From Colwellia sp. MB3u-41 (GTDB lineage Bacteria; Pseudomonadota; Gammaproteobacteria; Enterobacterales; Alteromonadaceae): a stretch of DNA of 64,000 bases. Numbering within the stretch: position 1 is the stretch's first letter; the number at the start of each line of letters is the position of its first letter. The notes under the pieces were generated by a model. It searched no databases. It was not told the DNA's origin and was given only the letters and a program-made list of their open reading frames with translations. Location of the stretch: assembly GCF_014076845.1 (NCBI RefSeq), contig NZ_JACGUT010000077.1, positions 186,001-250,000 on the forward strand, given 5' to 3'. Positions 46,045-56,268 of this stretch are shown in pieces. Position numbers and translations under genes: made by a program.

Positions 46045-46536
46045 ATGAAAAATAAATTATCAGTATTATTAGCCAGTGCCGTGTTAACGATGTCATTAGC
46101 GAGCACTTCCGCTTTTGCCTTGAATAATGATGAAGGTCATGGTCATAAACATAAAAAGCATGCGACTAAATCTATGCAAAAATCTGAAGGTTTTATGCAG
46201 CATAAGTTGAAAAAAATGATGAGGTATTTAGAACTCACTTTTGAACAGCGACAGCAAGTAAAAGCTATTTACCAACAGGCAAAAGAAAGTCGCTTAGTGT
46301 TAAAGGATAGTTTGCAAAATTTTCATCAACAAAGTGAAATTTTAATGATGGAAGACGACTTTAACGAACAAGCTTTTATTGACTTACAAAGTCAGTATCA
46401 AGATAGTTTTGCACAAATGGCATTGATTAAAGCACAGACAAAGCATCGCTTTATAGCATTATTAACAGAAGAGCAAAAACCGAAAATGAAGTCTCGTCGT
46501 GCTAGCGAGAAAAGAAGGCCTCATCATTTTGAATAG
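46045..46536 (+). CDS. CpxP/Spy-like periplasmic protein
   Basis: A 163-residue exported helical protein with a signal peptide (1-26) and a His/Lys-rich start. It has two LTxxQ-type motifs, LTFEQRQQ and LTEEQKPK, as in CpxP/Spy chaperones. ATG 46045 is preceded by AAGGA at 46033-46037, so the longer upstream frame is not used. Divergent from a CpxR-like gene, it likely acts as a periplasmic chaperone and feedback inhibitor of the kinase. Confidence 0.85.
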   Translation: MKNKLSVLLASAVLTMSLASTSAFALNNDEGHGHKHKKHATKSMQKSEGFMQHKLKKMMRYLELTFEQRQQVKAIYQQAKESRLVLKDSLQNFHQQSEILMMEDDFNEQAFIDLQSQYQDSFAQMALIKAQTKHRFIALLTEEQKPKMKSRRASEKRRPHHFE

Positions 46537-46547
46537 TTTTAGCTTTG

Positions 46548-48551
46548 TTATCGAGCAAGACTAAACGAAAAGATTTTAGACATGGTGCTTTCTATCGGCT
46601 GTTCGTTATAACTCGCAGGTGTGAAACGCCATTTTTCTAATGATGTGCGAATAGTATTACGGAAGTAACTTACTTTACCTTCACTACCGTATTGAATGTC
46701 ACGAATATAGCCGTTTTTATCTATTGTGAACGTGACTTCAATATCGGTTTCAATACCCTTACGTTTGGCGTTCGATGGATACTTTGGGTAAGTTGACGTC
46801 AGTAGTTTTGCTGATGAGCGAATAGGCATAAAGTTAATAGCAGATTCACTTTTTGATGAGAGTACCTGTTCTACAGTTTTTGAATTGATATTCGCTGGCA
46901 GCGTTAATTGAGAAGTTTCTATTGAAGGCGCTCTTGCTAAGTTTGCGACTTGTTGGGCATATGGGTTCTTTAATATTGCCCCATCTCTGGTTGAGTCGGT
47001 GCGTTCAAAAGCTAATTCAGAGATTGATTTATTCGAGACTATTCTTTTAGTTAATACTAATTCTGGTAATGATTTATCCGCTGCTTGCTGAGTAGAAGTA
47101 AGCGGTGATTTATTTTCTTCAACGACCAAATTTCCGGTGAAATTGGTCACGGGTTGAATCGTTACATCCTCAATAGCGGTTATTTTTTTCTCAGTTGCTT
47201 TAGCTGAAAGACTTAACGCATTCACCTCATTAAGGTTAGCTTGAGCACTCGTGTTTCTAAAGTCGTTGGCTAATTCAATAGACGCTTTTGGGGTTGCTTT
47301 TTTTATTTTTAATGCGCTAATATTATTCGTTGAAATACGCTGCATAGATGGCGATGAAACAGTTTCAAGTAATTTATTTTTTAAGGGTATATTGTCATTT
47401 TTTTGATGTAATAATTGTTGCGCTAAAGCGGGTAAGGTTACTTTAGTATTGTCATTACTATGGGTGTTGAAGTTATCATCAGAATTACGATATAAAGAAA
47501 TAGTGCCTGTGCTTATATCTAAGGTGGGGATTTGGATGAATTTCTTGCTGCCCACAGCGATAATTGAAAGAATAATTGCAATAGAGGCTAACCATTTTCC
47601 TGAATTATTCGTCGTTGAGCAATGCTGGTTTTGATCAATTAAACGTACCACTCGCTGTTTTAAGTCGCCTCCAGACGCTGCCATCGCCATTGCAGGAATA
47701 GAGTGATGTCGATGACTGTTACATATCGACGCAGTATCCGCTAGGGTATGCGCATAAGCAACAGGGTTACCACAATGTTGAACGGCGATATCATCACTAC
47801 AATACTCACGTTCATTACGCATTTGCTTAGAAACCCAACGAACACCTGGATGGAAGAACAAAAATATTTCAACTAAGGTTTGTATAAAATTCACTAAGTA
47901 ATCGTGGCGACGAATATGAGCTAGTTCGTGAAGAATAAGCATATCTAGTTGTGCTGGTGTTAGCCCTGAAAGCATAGATACTGGAATAAGCACTACAGGC
48001 TTCATCCAACCAATAGCCATAGGTACATCATTTTTTAGTGAAATTAAAATTTGTGGTGTACATGTTAACTTTACTTGCTGAACTAATCGGTGAAATCTTG
48101 CTTCAAGTTCAGGTTCTGCTGGAGATGTACCTGTTTTGGGAAGTTGATTAACATTATATAATTCAATAAATAGTTTAACCGCTAAAGCAAAACTAATTAC
48201 TATCCATGTTAATGATAAGTAGGGTAAATATTCAACAGTATTGGCATACCAAGTCGCCGTGCTTTGCGCATCACCATTAATAATGTCAGCTAATAATATG
48301 CTGTTGTTTAGTAAAGGGCTAAATTGTTGAAAGTCAGCCTGCGAAATGATGTAGAAGGTGAAGAAGGGCAGTAATAGATTTGCAACCATCGCCAGTGACG
48401 AAAAGACATACCGCCACTGTGGTTTTTTATAAGACGTAAATGTTAATGCTAACTTTAAGGCAAGCGCAACAAAAAGCCCTTGCCAAATAAAATGGATAAG
48501 AGTCAACGATAAATTGTATAAAAAGGGACTACTCATTAAATTATCGGGCAT
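46548..48551 (-). CDS. BlaR1-type M56 metallopeptidase with TonB C-terminal domain
   Basis: A 667-residue membrane protein with four helices near residues 12-40, 47-70, 110-135 and 310-330. Zinc motif HELAH at 208-212 is followed by NEREYCSDD. A long low-complexity linker (about 340-570) leads to a TonB_C-type domain with YPSNAKRKGIETDIEVTFTI and WRFTPASYNEQP. Unlike BlaR1 it lacks a penicillin-binding domain, so the signal is probably not a beta-lactam. The partner BlaI-like repressor is encoded upstream. It likely cleaves that repressor on signal, but this is inference. Confidence 0.9.
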   Translation of the reverse strand: MPDNLMSSPFLYNLSLTLIHFIWQGLFVALALKLALTFTSYKKPQWRYVFSSLAMVANLLLPFFTFYIISQADFQQFSPLLNNSILLADIINGDAQSTATWYANTVEYLPYLSLTWIVISFALAVKLFIELYNVNQLPKTGTSPAEPELEARFHRLVQQVKLTCTPQILISLKNDVPMAIGWMKPVVLIPVSMLSGLTPAQLDMLILHELAHIRRHDYLVNFIQTLVEIFLFFHPGVRWVSKQMRNEREYCSDDIAVQHCGNPVAYAHTLADTASICNSHRHHSIPAMAMAASGGDLKQRVVRLIDQNQHCSTTNNSGKWLASIAIILSIIAVGSKKFIQIPTLDISTGTISLYRNSDDNFNTHSNDNTKVTLPALAQQLLHQKNDNIPLKNKLLETVSSPSMQRISTNNISALKIKKATPKASIELANDFRNTSAQANLNEVNALSLSAKATEKKITAIEDVTIQPVTNFTGNLVVEENKSPLTSTQQAADKSLPELVLTKRIVSNKSISELAFERTDSTRDGAILKNPYAQQVANLARAPSIETSQLTLPANINSKTVEQVLSSKSESAINFMPIRSSAKLLTSTYPKYPSNAKRKGIETDIEVTFTIDKNGYIRDIQYGSEGKVSYFRNTIRTSLEKWRFTPASYNEQPIESTMSKIFSFSLAR

Positions 48552-48607
48552 TATCCTTCCGTGTTTATGTACATTTTAACGTACGACTATACCGGTTATT
48601 TTAGCTA

Positions 48608-48988
48608 TTATTTTTCTAGCTCGTTGAGTAATTGACGAATATCGGCAATTTCTTCTTTACTCGTAGACTCATCTAAAGCTCGCATAACTAACTTTGATGT
48701 AGAACCACCAAAAGCTTTTGTCGCCAAGTCTTTTAATAACGATGACTGAGTGAATGTTTCACTGTTCGAGGGCGCATATACATGCGCACGATTACTTTCG
48801 TCACGAATGACCAACGTTTTTTCATGCATAATCTGTAAAATTTTCAAAACAGTAGTGTAACCCGTTTTTTGAGTTTTACTAACAACGTCATGTACCTGAC
48901 GAACGGTTGCTGGACCAACTTTCCAGAGAACATTAAGCAAAGTTAACTCTGCTTCTGTAGGCTTGATATTTGTATTATCTCGAGCCAT
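48608..48988 (-). CDS. BlaI/MecI/CopY-family repressor
   Basis: A 126-residue winged-helix repressor. The N-terminus (LTLLNVLWKVGPATVRQVHDVV) and GYTTVLKILQIMHEK give the DNA-binding fold, and the C-terminal helices dimerise. It is transcribed before the M56 gene with a 56-bp gap. A dyad at 49025-49042 upstream is a candidate operator for autoregulation. Confidence 0.92.
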   Translation of the reverse strand: MARDNTNIKPTEAELTLLNVLWKVGPATVRQVHDVVSKTQKTGYTTVLKILQIMHEKTLVIRDESNRAHVYAPSNSETFTQSSLLKDLATKAFGGSTSKLVMRALDESTSKEEIADIRQLLNELEK

Positions 48989-49024
48989 TGAAATTCCTTA
49001 ATGCTGTGAATAATTATGAGTTAA

Positions 49025-49042
49025 ATACGAATGTAATCGTAT
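49025..49042. promoter_or_regulatory. Candidate BlaI-type operator dyad
   Basis: ATACGA-N6-TCGTAT is a perfect 6-bp dyad, 36 bp upstream of the repressor start. Its centre contains TTACAT on the minus strand, resembling TACA/TGTA cores of BlaI/MecI operators. Confidence 0.5.
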
Positions 49043-49120
49043 CTTGTGTTGATAAAATGAGCAACCACTTTTCGAGTTATTGATGATTTTTTGAAATAGA
49101 GTGCTGATAACAAAGGTTTT

Positions 49121-49858
49121 TTAATTATTGTTTTTTTGTTTTTTGTTAATAATTAACCTAGTACGAGTTGGATAGTTAGTAAAAATAGCATCAACGCCTA
49201 GTTGCATGCATTGTTGTATGTCTTGTTCTCGGTCTACGGTATAAACCCAAACAGCTAAGCCTTGCTGATGAATACTATTGACTAAGTTTTGGTTTAAGCA
49301 ATGTATAGACGGGTTTACTGATTTTACCTGCAATGTCTGTTTAAATTCATCAAAGGTTAATGGGCAGTGTGCAATAAGTGCCGCAGTACTTACTTGCGGG
49401 ATATCCCGTTTGATTTTTAATAATAGCGGGTGATTAAAAGCAGAGATAACAAATTGTGAATAGGTAAATTGCTTACGCTCAATAAAGCCATTTAACAGCT
49501 GCTTTAACGCATCAACAATCGTTGTTATGAGTGTTTTATCACTAGTCGTTGCTTTTAATTCAATGTTAACTAAACACTGACCGTTAATCGTTGCCAATGC
49601 TTTATCTAATGTTGTGGTGGCTTGATTATTGTGGGTGATAGCTAAAAGGGCTTCAAGTGAAAAGTCTTCAAAAGATAAAGCTTGCCCAGCGTTATTGATG
49701 ACGAAGGCGTCGTGTAATAAAACAAACTGACCTGACGATTGATGGTATTGAGCATCAAGCTCAATACCATCGGCTTGCTGTTTTATTGCTTGCTCAAAAG
49801 CCAATAGTGTATTTTCAGGAAATTCTCCACTAGCGCCTCGATGAGCAATTATTTTCAT
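49121..49858 (-). CDS. Glycerophosphodiester phosphodiesterase
   Basis: A 245-residue cytosolic GDPD/UgpQ-type TIM barrel that cleaves glycerophosphodiesters to glycerol-3-phosphate and an alcohol. Catalytic pattern: AHRGASGEFPENT (4-16), DGIELDAQYH and LLHDAF (about 49-51). The C-terminus VWVYTVD and GVDAIFTNYPT is standard. Only 2 bp separate it from psd, so both belong to a phospholipid-turnover operon with rsgA upstream. Confidence 0.92.
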   Translation of the reverse strand: MKIIAHRGASGEFPENTLLAFEQAIKQQADGIELDAQYHQSSGQFVLLHDAFVINNAGQALSFEDFSLEALLAITHNNQATTTLDKALATINGQCLVNIELKATTSDKTLITTIVDALKQLLNGFIERKQFTYSQFVISAFNHPLLLKIKRDIPQVSTAALIAHCPLTFDEFKQTLQVKSVNPSIHCLNQNLVNSIHQQGLAVWVYTVDREQDIQQCMQLGVDAIFTNYPTRTRLIINKKQKNNN

Positions 49859-49860
49859 GG

Positions 49861-50733
49861 CTAATCAGCGTTAACGATATTTGCGTAATGCTCACCTAAA
49901 CGCGTAACAGTACCGGCACGGGCATCGCCACTAAACTCAATCATATTAGGCGCAAAGGTCGAAACTACCGTAGAGCCAAGTTTGAAACGTCCCATCTCGT
50001 CACCTTTTTCAAAAGTGATCGCGTCATCGCCATCAGCGGGGTAATTTTCTCTAAAAATACCTTTCTTTTTGGGTGAGGTAATCGTGCCTGCCCAAGTTGT
50101 TTCTATGCTGGCAACAATCGTTGCACCTACCAGTACCATTGCCATTGGACCTGCTTTTGTATCAAAGATAGCAACGACACGTTCATTACGAGAAAACAAG
50201 TTAGGCACGTTATTCGCCGTTAATGGGTTAACAGAAAATAAATCACCAGGCACAAAAATCATTTCTCGTAATGTTGCCGCCAGTGGCATATGAATACGAT
50301 GATAATCTTTTGGTGCTAAATAGATACAAGAAAACTTACCGCCTTGGAATGGCTTGGCGGTGTTATATGAGCCACCGAGTAGGGTTTCTAATGAATAATC
50401 AAAGCCTTTAGCTTGAATTAAACGTCCGTCTTCAATATCACCTTGTTGGCTAATGGCACCGTCAACAGGGTAGCAAAGTGTTGTTTCATCTTTATCAATA
50501 GGGCGAGCACCATTTTCAAGTTCACGGGTAAAAAAATCGTTGAAGGTTTTAAAGTCTTCCGCATTTTTAAGCTTGGCTTCAGACATATTGATGTCGTAAT
50601 TCTTAATGAATGCTTCAATGGCTTTCGTCGTTACTCGGCCACATTCTGCAGCAGCAAACTTTCCCGCTAAACGAGAAATCAAATGTTTAGGCATAAGGTA
50701 TTGAAGGGTGATTTTTAATTTATTTAAAAGCAC
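49861..50733 (-). CDS. psd: Phosphatidylserine decarboxylase proenzyme
   Basis: A 290-residue membrane-associated enzyme making phosphatidylethanolamine. The self-cleavage motif LGST lies near residues 252-255 and generates the pyruvoyl cofactor on the Ser. [25 protein letters not shown] and RNERVV are family blocks. The neighbouring rsgA-psd order is shared with enterobacteria. Confidence 0.95.
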   Translation of the reverse strand: MLLNKLKITLQYLMPKHLISRLAGKFAAAECGRVTTKAIEAFIKNYDINMSEAKLKNAEDFKTFNDFFTRELENGARPIDKDETTLCYPVDGAISQQGDIEDGRLIQAKGFDYSLETLLGGSYNTAKPFQGGKFSCIYLAPKDYHRIHMPLAATLREMIFVPGDLFSVNPLTANNVPNLFSRNERVVAIFDTKAGPMAMVLVGATIVASIETTWAGTITSPKKKGIFRENYPADGDDAITFEKGDEMGRFKLGSTVVSTFAPNMIEFSGDARAGTVTRLGEHYANIVNAD

Positions 50734-50762
50734 TGAATTTCCTTTATATTATCTATATTAAT

Positions 50763-51800
50763 TTAGTTATTAAAACGGGAGGTTAATTTATTATCGCCTA
50801 AACTGGCTAATATTCGTTGAAAACTTGCTAAACGTTTAGGGTGTATTTTCATCTCTTTTCCTGCGGCAATTAATGCACAACCGGGGTCTTGTTGATGCTT
50901 ACAATCTCTAAATCGGCAACCACCTAAGTAATCTGCAAACTCAATAAAACCACCATAAACTTCTGCGGGAGTTAAATGCCAAAGGCCAAACTCTCGAATA
51001 CCGGGTGAATCAATTAAATCGCCACCTTGTTTAAAATGATATAAACGAGCAACCGTTGTGGTGTGTTGACCTAATCCCGAATTTTCAGAGACTATTTTGG
51101 TCATTAAACCAAGTTCAGGCATTAGCGTGTTAGTAAGTGTTGACTTACCAACACCCGACTGACCCACAAAAATACTGGTATGTTCACTGAGTTGTTTTTT
51201 GAGTTCTTCTATACCGTGTTGAGATTCATTACTGACATAGATTACTTGATAACCAATATCACGATAAATATCAAGGTGCTTCTCAATTTCTGTTTTGGTG
51301 GCCTCATCAAGTAAATCGGTTTTATTGAGTAAGATAACCGGTGTAATACCTGTTTGTTCTGCGGCCACTAAATATCGGTCGATAATATCTGGATTAAAGG
51401 CAGGTAATACAGAAGAAACGATGAGTATTTGGCTAATGTTGGCAGCAATAGGTTTTACACCGTCATAAACATCAGGGCGGCTTAATACCGACGTACGCTC
51501 GTGTACAGCCTCTATTACGCCTGAAATACTATGCTGAGTTTCTTTACCTCTACGCCATAGCACTTTATCGCCACAGACTAAAGACTTAACACCACGGCGA
51601 ATATTACAGCGAATGCAATCGCCATTTTCCGCCTCAACATCAGCATGCTGACCAAAACGGCTGAGAATTGTACCGTTTTCAGGTTCACCTAGTTCAGTGT
51701 CTTGCCATTGCACTTGTTCAGGTTTATTACGCAGTTTTTTCGCTTGATTATCTTTAATGCGTCTTGTCTGACCTTTAGTCAGCTTTTTTATCTTAGACAT
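50763..51800 (-). CDS. rsgA: Ribosome biogenesis GTPase RsgA
   Basis: A 345-residue circularly permuted GTPase that checks late 30S maturation. An OB-fold comes first, then NKTDL (G4) ahead of VGQSGVGKST (G1), the permuted order, with DSPGIREFGL (G3). The C-terminal zinc knuckle is C...C.H......C in GGCRFRDCKHQQDPGC. The basic N-terminal extension is usual in gammaproteobacteria. It is divergent from orn. Confidence 0.95.
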   Translation of the reverse strand: MSKIKKLTKGQTRRIKDNQAKKLRNKPEQVQWQDTELGEPENGTILSRFGQHADVEAENGDCIRCNIRRGVKSLVCGDKVLWRRGKETQHSISGVIEAVHERTSVLSRPDVYDGVKPIAANISQILIVSSVLPAFNPDIIDRYLVAAEQTGITPVILLNKTDLLDEATKTEIEKHLDIYRDIGYQVIYVSNESQHGIEELKKQLSEHTSIFVGQSGVGKSTLTNTLMPELGLMTKIVSENSGLGQHTTTVARLYHFKQGGDLIDSPGIREFGLWHLTPAEVYGGFIEFADYLGGCRFRDCKHQQDPGCALIAAGKEMKIHPKRLASFQRILASLGDNKLTSRFNN

Positions 51801-52126
51801 GCGGTTTTATCATGTTAATTATGGAGTTTCACTCTTGTTTAAAAAAAGGCTAATGCGACAAAAAGTTTTAATCACAGTTCATTGTACGTATTATACTGAC
51901 TAAATCACAATTCATCTAATATACTTGTAATAGTAATATCAGTTTTATTACGTTTGTGATTTTATTATGTATGGGGAAAACAAATCAAAGCAAGGCGCGC
52001 AATTGATTTTTGCCGAGACGTTGAAGATTAAAACAACGCTGCCTTAGCGTATTTAACCCTGCATATGTGGGCGATCAATGGATGAAATTGGTCTCAGTAA
52101 ACAGTTGGCATTATTAAGGAAGCGGT
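51801..52126. other. 326-bp divergent gap between rsgA and orn
   Basis: This region should carry the promoters for rsgA and orn. AGGAAG lies about six bases ahead of the orn ATG. I see no tRNA, small gene or clear hairpin in it. Confidence 0.6.
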
Positions 52127-52672
52127 ATGACATGTAGCGACACAAATTTAATTTGGTTAGATTTAGAGATGACAGGATTAGAGCCTGATACGGATGTGAT
52201 TTTAGAGATTGCCAGTATTATCACCGACAGCCATTTAAACATTTTAGCGCAAGGGCCAGTCTTTGCGATTCATCAAAGTGATGAAGTCTTAGATAATATG
52301 AGTCAGTGGTGTATAGAACACCATGGTGAATCAGGTTTAACTGCGCGTTGCCGTGAAAGTTTAAGTACTTTAGCCGATGCTACTCAGGCAACGATAAAAT
52401 TTGTTGAGCAATATGTACCAAAAGGAAAATCACCAATGTGTGGCAATAGCATTGGACAAGACAGGCGCTTTATCAATAAGTACATGCCTGATTTTGAAGA
52501 TTACTTTCATTATCGAAATTTAGATGTCAGTACCGTTAAAGAATTAGCGCGTCGCTGGAAACCTGAAGTATTAGATAAAGTGGTAAAAACGGGGGCTCAT
52601 TTAGCCCTTGATGATATTTTAGAGTCAATTGCTGAAATGAAAGTTTATCAAGAACACTTTTTTAAATTGTAA
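52127..52672 (+). CDS. orn: Oligoribonuclease
   Basis: A 181-residue DEDDh 3'-5' exoribonuclease that degrades two- to five-base RNA ends, including pGpG from c-di-GMP turnover. WLDLEMTGL carries Asp12 and Glu14, [10 protein letters not shown] the third acidic residue, and GAHLALDDI the His and last Asp. Length and motifs are standard. A good terminator follows. Confidence 0.96.
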   Translation: MTCSDTNLIWLDLEMTGLEPDTDVILEIASIITDSHLNILAQGPVFAIHQSDEVLDNMSQWCIEHHGESGLTARCRESLSTLADATQATIKFVEQYVPKGKSPMCGNSIGQDRRFINKYMPDFEDYFHYRNLDVSTVKELARRWKPEVLDKVVKTGAHLALDDILESIAEMKVYQEHFFKL

Positions 52673-52695
52673 TGCCCTTTATCAATACCTTTCAA

Positions 52696-52720
52696 ATAAA
52701 AGCGCCCACGGCGCTTTTAT
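52696..52720. terminator. Terminator after orn
   Basis: A perfect 11-bp stem (52696-52706 with 52710-52720) with loop CAC, GC-rich at the top and A/T at the base (AAAAGCGCC...GGCGCTTTT). Its position right after orn makes it a probable bidirectional rho-independent terminator. Confidence 0.8.
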
Positions 52721-52903
52721 ACTTTACGACAGCCCTGTCTTTTTTGTTAAAAATCCACCTCAATGGTCCTTAAATGTAAATATCTGTTGATAAGTCTTAA
52801 GCTATAAAGAAAATATTTTGGTCACTGTAGCGTATTTTAGCCTCAAGTGATCTCAATTTTTAACAATCATAGGTTGTTAGTTACAGATTATACAAATAAC
52901 GAT

Positions 52904-54952
52904 TTAGATTTTAAATTGCCTAACTTGCGTATTAAGTGCTTCACCCAGCTTTGCTAATTCAACACTGGTTGTTGCTATTTGTGACGTTGATGTAGACGAT
53001 TGAATGGTTAATTCTTGTACATTGACAACATTGCGATTAATTTCTTCTGCAACAGCAGACTGCTCTTCTGAGGCAGTTGCAATCTGACAATTCATATCAT
53101 TAATTGCAGTGATTGATGAGGTAATTAGTGTGAGCATTTGACCTGTTTCATCGGCTTTTTCTACTACATGGTGTGTTTGCTCACGGCTTTTGTTCATACT
53201 ATCAACAACAGCAATGGTGCCATTTTGTATTTTATCGATCATAATTTCAATTTCTGAAGTGGATTGTTGCGTCCGCTGTGCTAGCGAACGCACTTCATCA
53301 GCGACAACAGCGAAACCACGTCCTTGTTCTCCTGCTCGAGCTGCTTCTATAGCAGCATTGAGTGCTAATAAATTTGTCTGATCAGCAATACTTTTAATCA
53401 CATCTAAGACTGAACTAATATTTTCACTATCAACTTTTAGTTTATTAATGGCTTCTGCAGAGTGTTCAATTTCACTTGCCAATAGACCCACTGACTCTAT
53501 TGTTTCCTTTACAACATTGGCACCATTACCTGCACTGACATTAGCTTCTTTTGCAGAACTTGCTGCTTGCTCAGCATTACTGGCAACATCTCGAACTGTT
53601 GCTGCCATTTCATTCATTGCAGTGGCAACTTGTTCTATTTCACTTCCAAGGTTCTCTACGCCTTGACCTGTCTGCTGACTAACCGTCGATAACTCTTCTG
53701 CGGAGCTTGAGAGCTGTTCCGTAGAATAGGTTACTTCACTAATTACAGTGTGTATCTGGGCAGTAAATTGATTGAAGGCACGGGAAACATCACCGGTTTC
53801 ATCTTTGGCACTTTCGTCAATAACAACGGTTAAATCACCCTCGCGTTGAGCAATATATAGTCGATTGACTAATCGTTGTAACGCGCCACCGATACTCATC
53901 GAAATATAAAGAGCAAGCGTACTACCGGTTATAAGGCCTATAAGGGTAAGTATTAACATTATATTGCGCGCTGTCGCATATTGGTTGTCACTTAATTGTG
54001 AGTCATGAGACATATCACTTTCTGCTTTTTTCACCAGTTTAGCCATTAAATCACTGGCTTGATCACTGATGATGCGGCCTTGGTTTGTTGACAGGTCAAA
54101 CGCGCGTTGATTCCCATTTTCTCGTGTAGCATCTCTTATTTTTTGGTTTAAGGTCATATATTGTTCGTAAGCAAGGGTAAAATCTTTTATTTCTTGTCTA
54201 TCTTCTTTAGGTACAAGGGCTCTTAGGGCCGTCAATCGTTCATAAATATCTTTTTGAGTGATGTCAATGGCTGTGGCGTACTCATTAATGCTTTCAAGTT
54301 GCGTGGAGAGAATCATGTTTTTTTCGTCACGTTGAATTTCAACTAAATTACGATTGATACGTGCCGCAAGTTTAATGCGTTCGGCAACAAGCTTTGCATC
54401 GACTAAACGTTTGACTGCAGTCAAAGCTAGGTCGTTACGAGCTACAACGGCAATGATTGATTTAGATGCAGTATCATAGGCCAAACGGGCCTCGTCTCTG
54501 GATAATTTTCCGGCGACTTTATTCGAGTTAAGTCTAGCCAGTGTTCGAACTTCCGTGTTTATTTTTATGTATTGATCCCAAGTGTTAGCAAAATCATCTA
54601 ATATTTTTTTACCATTACCATCAAGTAATACTCTTAACTTGGCCAGGCGCTTGCTCATTTCAGTGTTTTCTAAATCTGTGTTGGTAGAAAATATATCCAT
54701 CTCTTCTTGAGTGTTTGCTAATATAATATTCTTTTCAGCCCTCGATATAGATAAAAGATTTTGATTTATTCGTGCAGCAAGCTTAACTTTTTCGACAGAT
54801 ATATCAACAATGTCATTGAGTTGATTGTTTATGTTAGACATTCCTCTCACTCCAAACCATGCAGATATCACTAAGAAAAAAATTAAAAGGCTAAAGCTAG
54901 CAACCAACTTTGTTTTTATTGAGTAGAGTTTATTACTTTGGGGTGTATTCAT
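52904..54952 (-). CDS. Methyl-accepting chemotaxis protein with duplicated sensor module
   Basis: A 682-residue chemoreceptor with membrane helices at about 14-34 and 330-350, HAMP (about 351-405), and the signalling hairpin with [32 protein letters not shown] split over its tip. The periplasmic part contains two related helical blocks: residues 56-144 ([19 protein letters not shown]) and 193-281 ([19 protein letters not shown]), offset 137 residues. The ligand is unknown. It stands alone, minus strand. Confidence 0.93.
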   Translation of the reverse strand: MNTPQSNKLYSIKTKLVASFSLLIFFLVISAWFGVRGMSNINNQLNDIVDISVEKVKLAARINQNLLSISRAEKNIILANTQEEMDIFSTNTDLENTEMSKRLAKLRVLLDGNGKKILDDFANTWDQYIKINTEVRTLARLNSNKVAGKLSRDEARLAYDTASKSIIAVVARNDLALTAVKRLVDAKLVAERIKLAARINRNLVEIQRDEKNMILSTQLESINEYATAIDITQKDIYERLTALRALVPKEDRQEIKDFTLAYEQYMTLNQKIRDATRENGNQRAFDLSTNQGRIISDQASDLMAKLVKKAESDMSHDSQLSDNQYATARNIMLILTLIGLITGSTLALYISMSIGGALQRLVNRLYIAQREGDLTVVIDESAKDETGDVSRAFNQFTAQIHTVISEVTYSTEQLSSSAEELSTVSQQTGQGVENLGSEIEQVATAMNEMAATVRDVASNAEQAASSAKEANVSAGNGANVVKETIESVGLLASEIEHSAEAINKLKVDSENISSVLDVIKSIADQTNLLALNAAIEAARAGEQGRGFAVVADEVRSLAQRTQQSTSEIEIMIDKIQNGTIAVVDSMNKSREQTHHVVEKADETGQMLTLITSSITAINDMNCQIATASEEQSAVAEEINRNVVNVQELTIQSSTSTSQIATTSVELAKLGEALNTQVRQFKI

Positions 54953-55386
54953 ATATGCCTCTTATTGATAATACTTAAGGTCCACAATAATTTAATGTTT
55001 ATTCTGTCGTATAAAGAATGATCCACACCAGTTTTGTGAGCTAAAAGAGAAAAAATTCTGTTACTTATACTCGGATATATCTGCTTATACTCGGATACAT
55101 CTGCTTAGGTAAGTTTAGTATAATGTTTTAAAGTTACAAATCGTATTAAGCTATCGAACAATTTTTTTGATAAGAGATAACATTTTTAAGTGAGTTAAAT
55201 ATTCTATTTACGGCGTTTTGTAGTTACCGTTCATAAAGCGTCTTGTAGTGGTCAAGATGAAGATTATGACGATGATTAACTTGGCTAATCACTAATAGAA
55301 GTTGTTATACCAAAAAGGATATACTTTCCCATTCAGGTATGGCATTTCTTTTGAAATAATAGGCATTCTTCAATTTTAGTCTGCTC
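54953..55386. other. 434-bp gap with a 20-bp tandem repeat
   Basis: It contains a 20-bp unit repeated twice (55064-55103). No gene or terminator is evident. The part next to 54953 should hold the chemoreceptor promoter. Confidence 0.6.
55064..55103. repeat. Two tandem copies of a 20-bp unit
   Basis: CTTATACTCGGATAYATCTG occurs twice in direct tandem with one base different (T/C). A third partial copy (CTTA) follows. Its function is unknown. Confidence 0.85.
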
Positions 55387-55692
55387 CTAACCACCTTTAT
55401 TTCTCTCATAGGCGGGAATGTCGATATAACCATCATCGCCCCTTGCAACGGCCTCTCTTAGGTTTGCTTTGCGAGATTTCCTCGATTCTATAGTTTCACC
55501 AAACACCTCAAGATGTGCATTTTCCATCAAATTAAGTGCTTCCTCATTGGAAATCACACCGAGAGCCTTACCTGCATGAAGATACCCTTCTAACCTATGT
55601 TTTTTCTTATCATCTTTTTTGTAGTCTTTGACTTCTTTGAATATAGAAGTCAGTTGCGTATAGCATGAATCAATAAACGTTTGCTTATCCAT
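55387..55692 (-). CDS. Small hypothetical protein, charged and helical
   Basis: A 101-residue protein not matched to any family I know. It is rich in Lys, Glu and Asp, with predicted helices (MDKQTFIDSCYTQLTSIFKEV; EEALNLMENAHLEVFG). The ATG at 55692 has GAGGA five bases upstream, so the longer frame to 55710 is not needed. It has no signal peptide. It lies last in a group of small minus-strand genes. Confidence 0.65.
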   Translation of the reverse strand: MDKQTFIDSCYTQLTSIFKEVKDYKKDDKKKHRLEGYLHAGKALGVISNEEALNLMENAHLEVFGETIESRKSRKANLREAVARGDDGYIDIPAYERNKGG

Positions 55693-55787
55693 AAAATTCC
55701 TCTTAATCACATTGTATACTTATGAATTATTGCTTTTAATTTGAATGAGCAGAGAAATAATTTTTGCTATAACTCTGCTGTTTTTAA

Positions 55788-56090
55788 CTATTTGATGCTT
55801 TTTGAAAAGAGGCTAGTCACTACTTTTTGCATTTCTAATTTCGAAGACTCTGAGATTTCAGGCATCAAAATACTTGAATATCCGGCCACCGAGACAGGAC
55901 CATATCCATCATATTCTTCACCAGTATCAGCATTTATAGCAACATGCTCGTCATTAGTTACATCAAAGTCATATAATTTGCCAAAATAATACCAGAACCA
56001 TTTTTCCTCATGTGGGCTAGTATTTGCAATAACATCTGCGACCCTTTCTTTATTTGGGTTTTGCATGACCTCAGTTTTATACCAATCCAA
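55788..56090 (-). CDS. Small hypothetical protein
   Basis: A 100-residue acidic protein of unknown function. The frame may begin with TTG 56090 (GGAAG ten bases before) or ATG 56066, which has GAGG only two bases away. Hydrophobic/aromatic patterns (EKWFWYYFGKLYDF) and AGYSSILMPEI suggest a compact globular domain. No signal peptide. It follows the broken pair at 56077-56504 and precedes the gene at 55387. Confidence 0.55.
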   Translation of the reverse strand: MDWYKTEVMQNPNKERVADVIANTSPHEEKWFWYYFGKLYDFDVTNDEHVAINADTGEEYDGYGPVSVAGYSSILMPEISESSKLEMQKVVTSLFSKSIK

Positions 56091-56268
56091 TTAACTTTGC
56101 TTCCAAATTTCTGGTGTTCATAAACGATTTCAATGCATCCAGCATATCTAGAGAAGAGAGTTTTTCATCATAAGATGCATGGTTATAAAAATCCCAAATA
56201 TCATCGAGGTTAAGAGTCTTAAGCTCTTCCCACAATTTTCCGCATGTTGATTTATTAACAATGCTTAA
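56077..56268 (-). pseudogene. 63-codon open stretch, possible 3' half of a broken gene
   Basis: On the minus strand an open stretch runs from a TGA at 56269-56271 to a TAA at 56077, without ATG until its second half. It reads coding-like (CGKLWEELKTLNLDDIWDFYNH, SSLDMLDALKSFMNT). It begins exactly where the 79-residue frame at 56265 ends, one base out of phase, so a single-base deletion could have split one gene of about 140 codons. Alternatively it is translated from a rare start. Confidence 0.45.
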
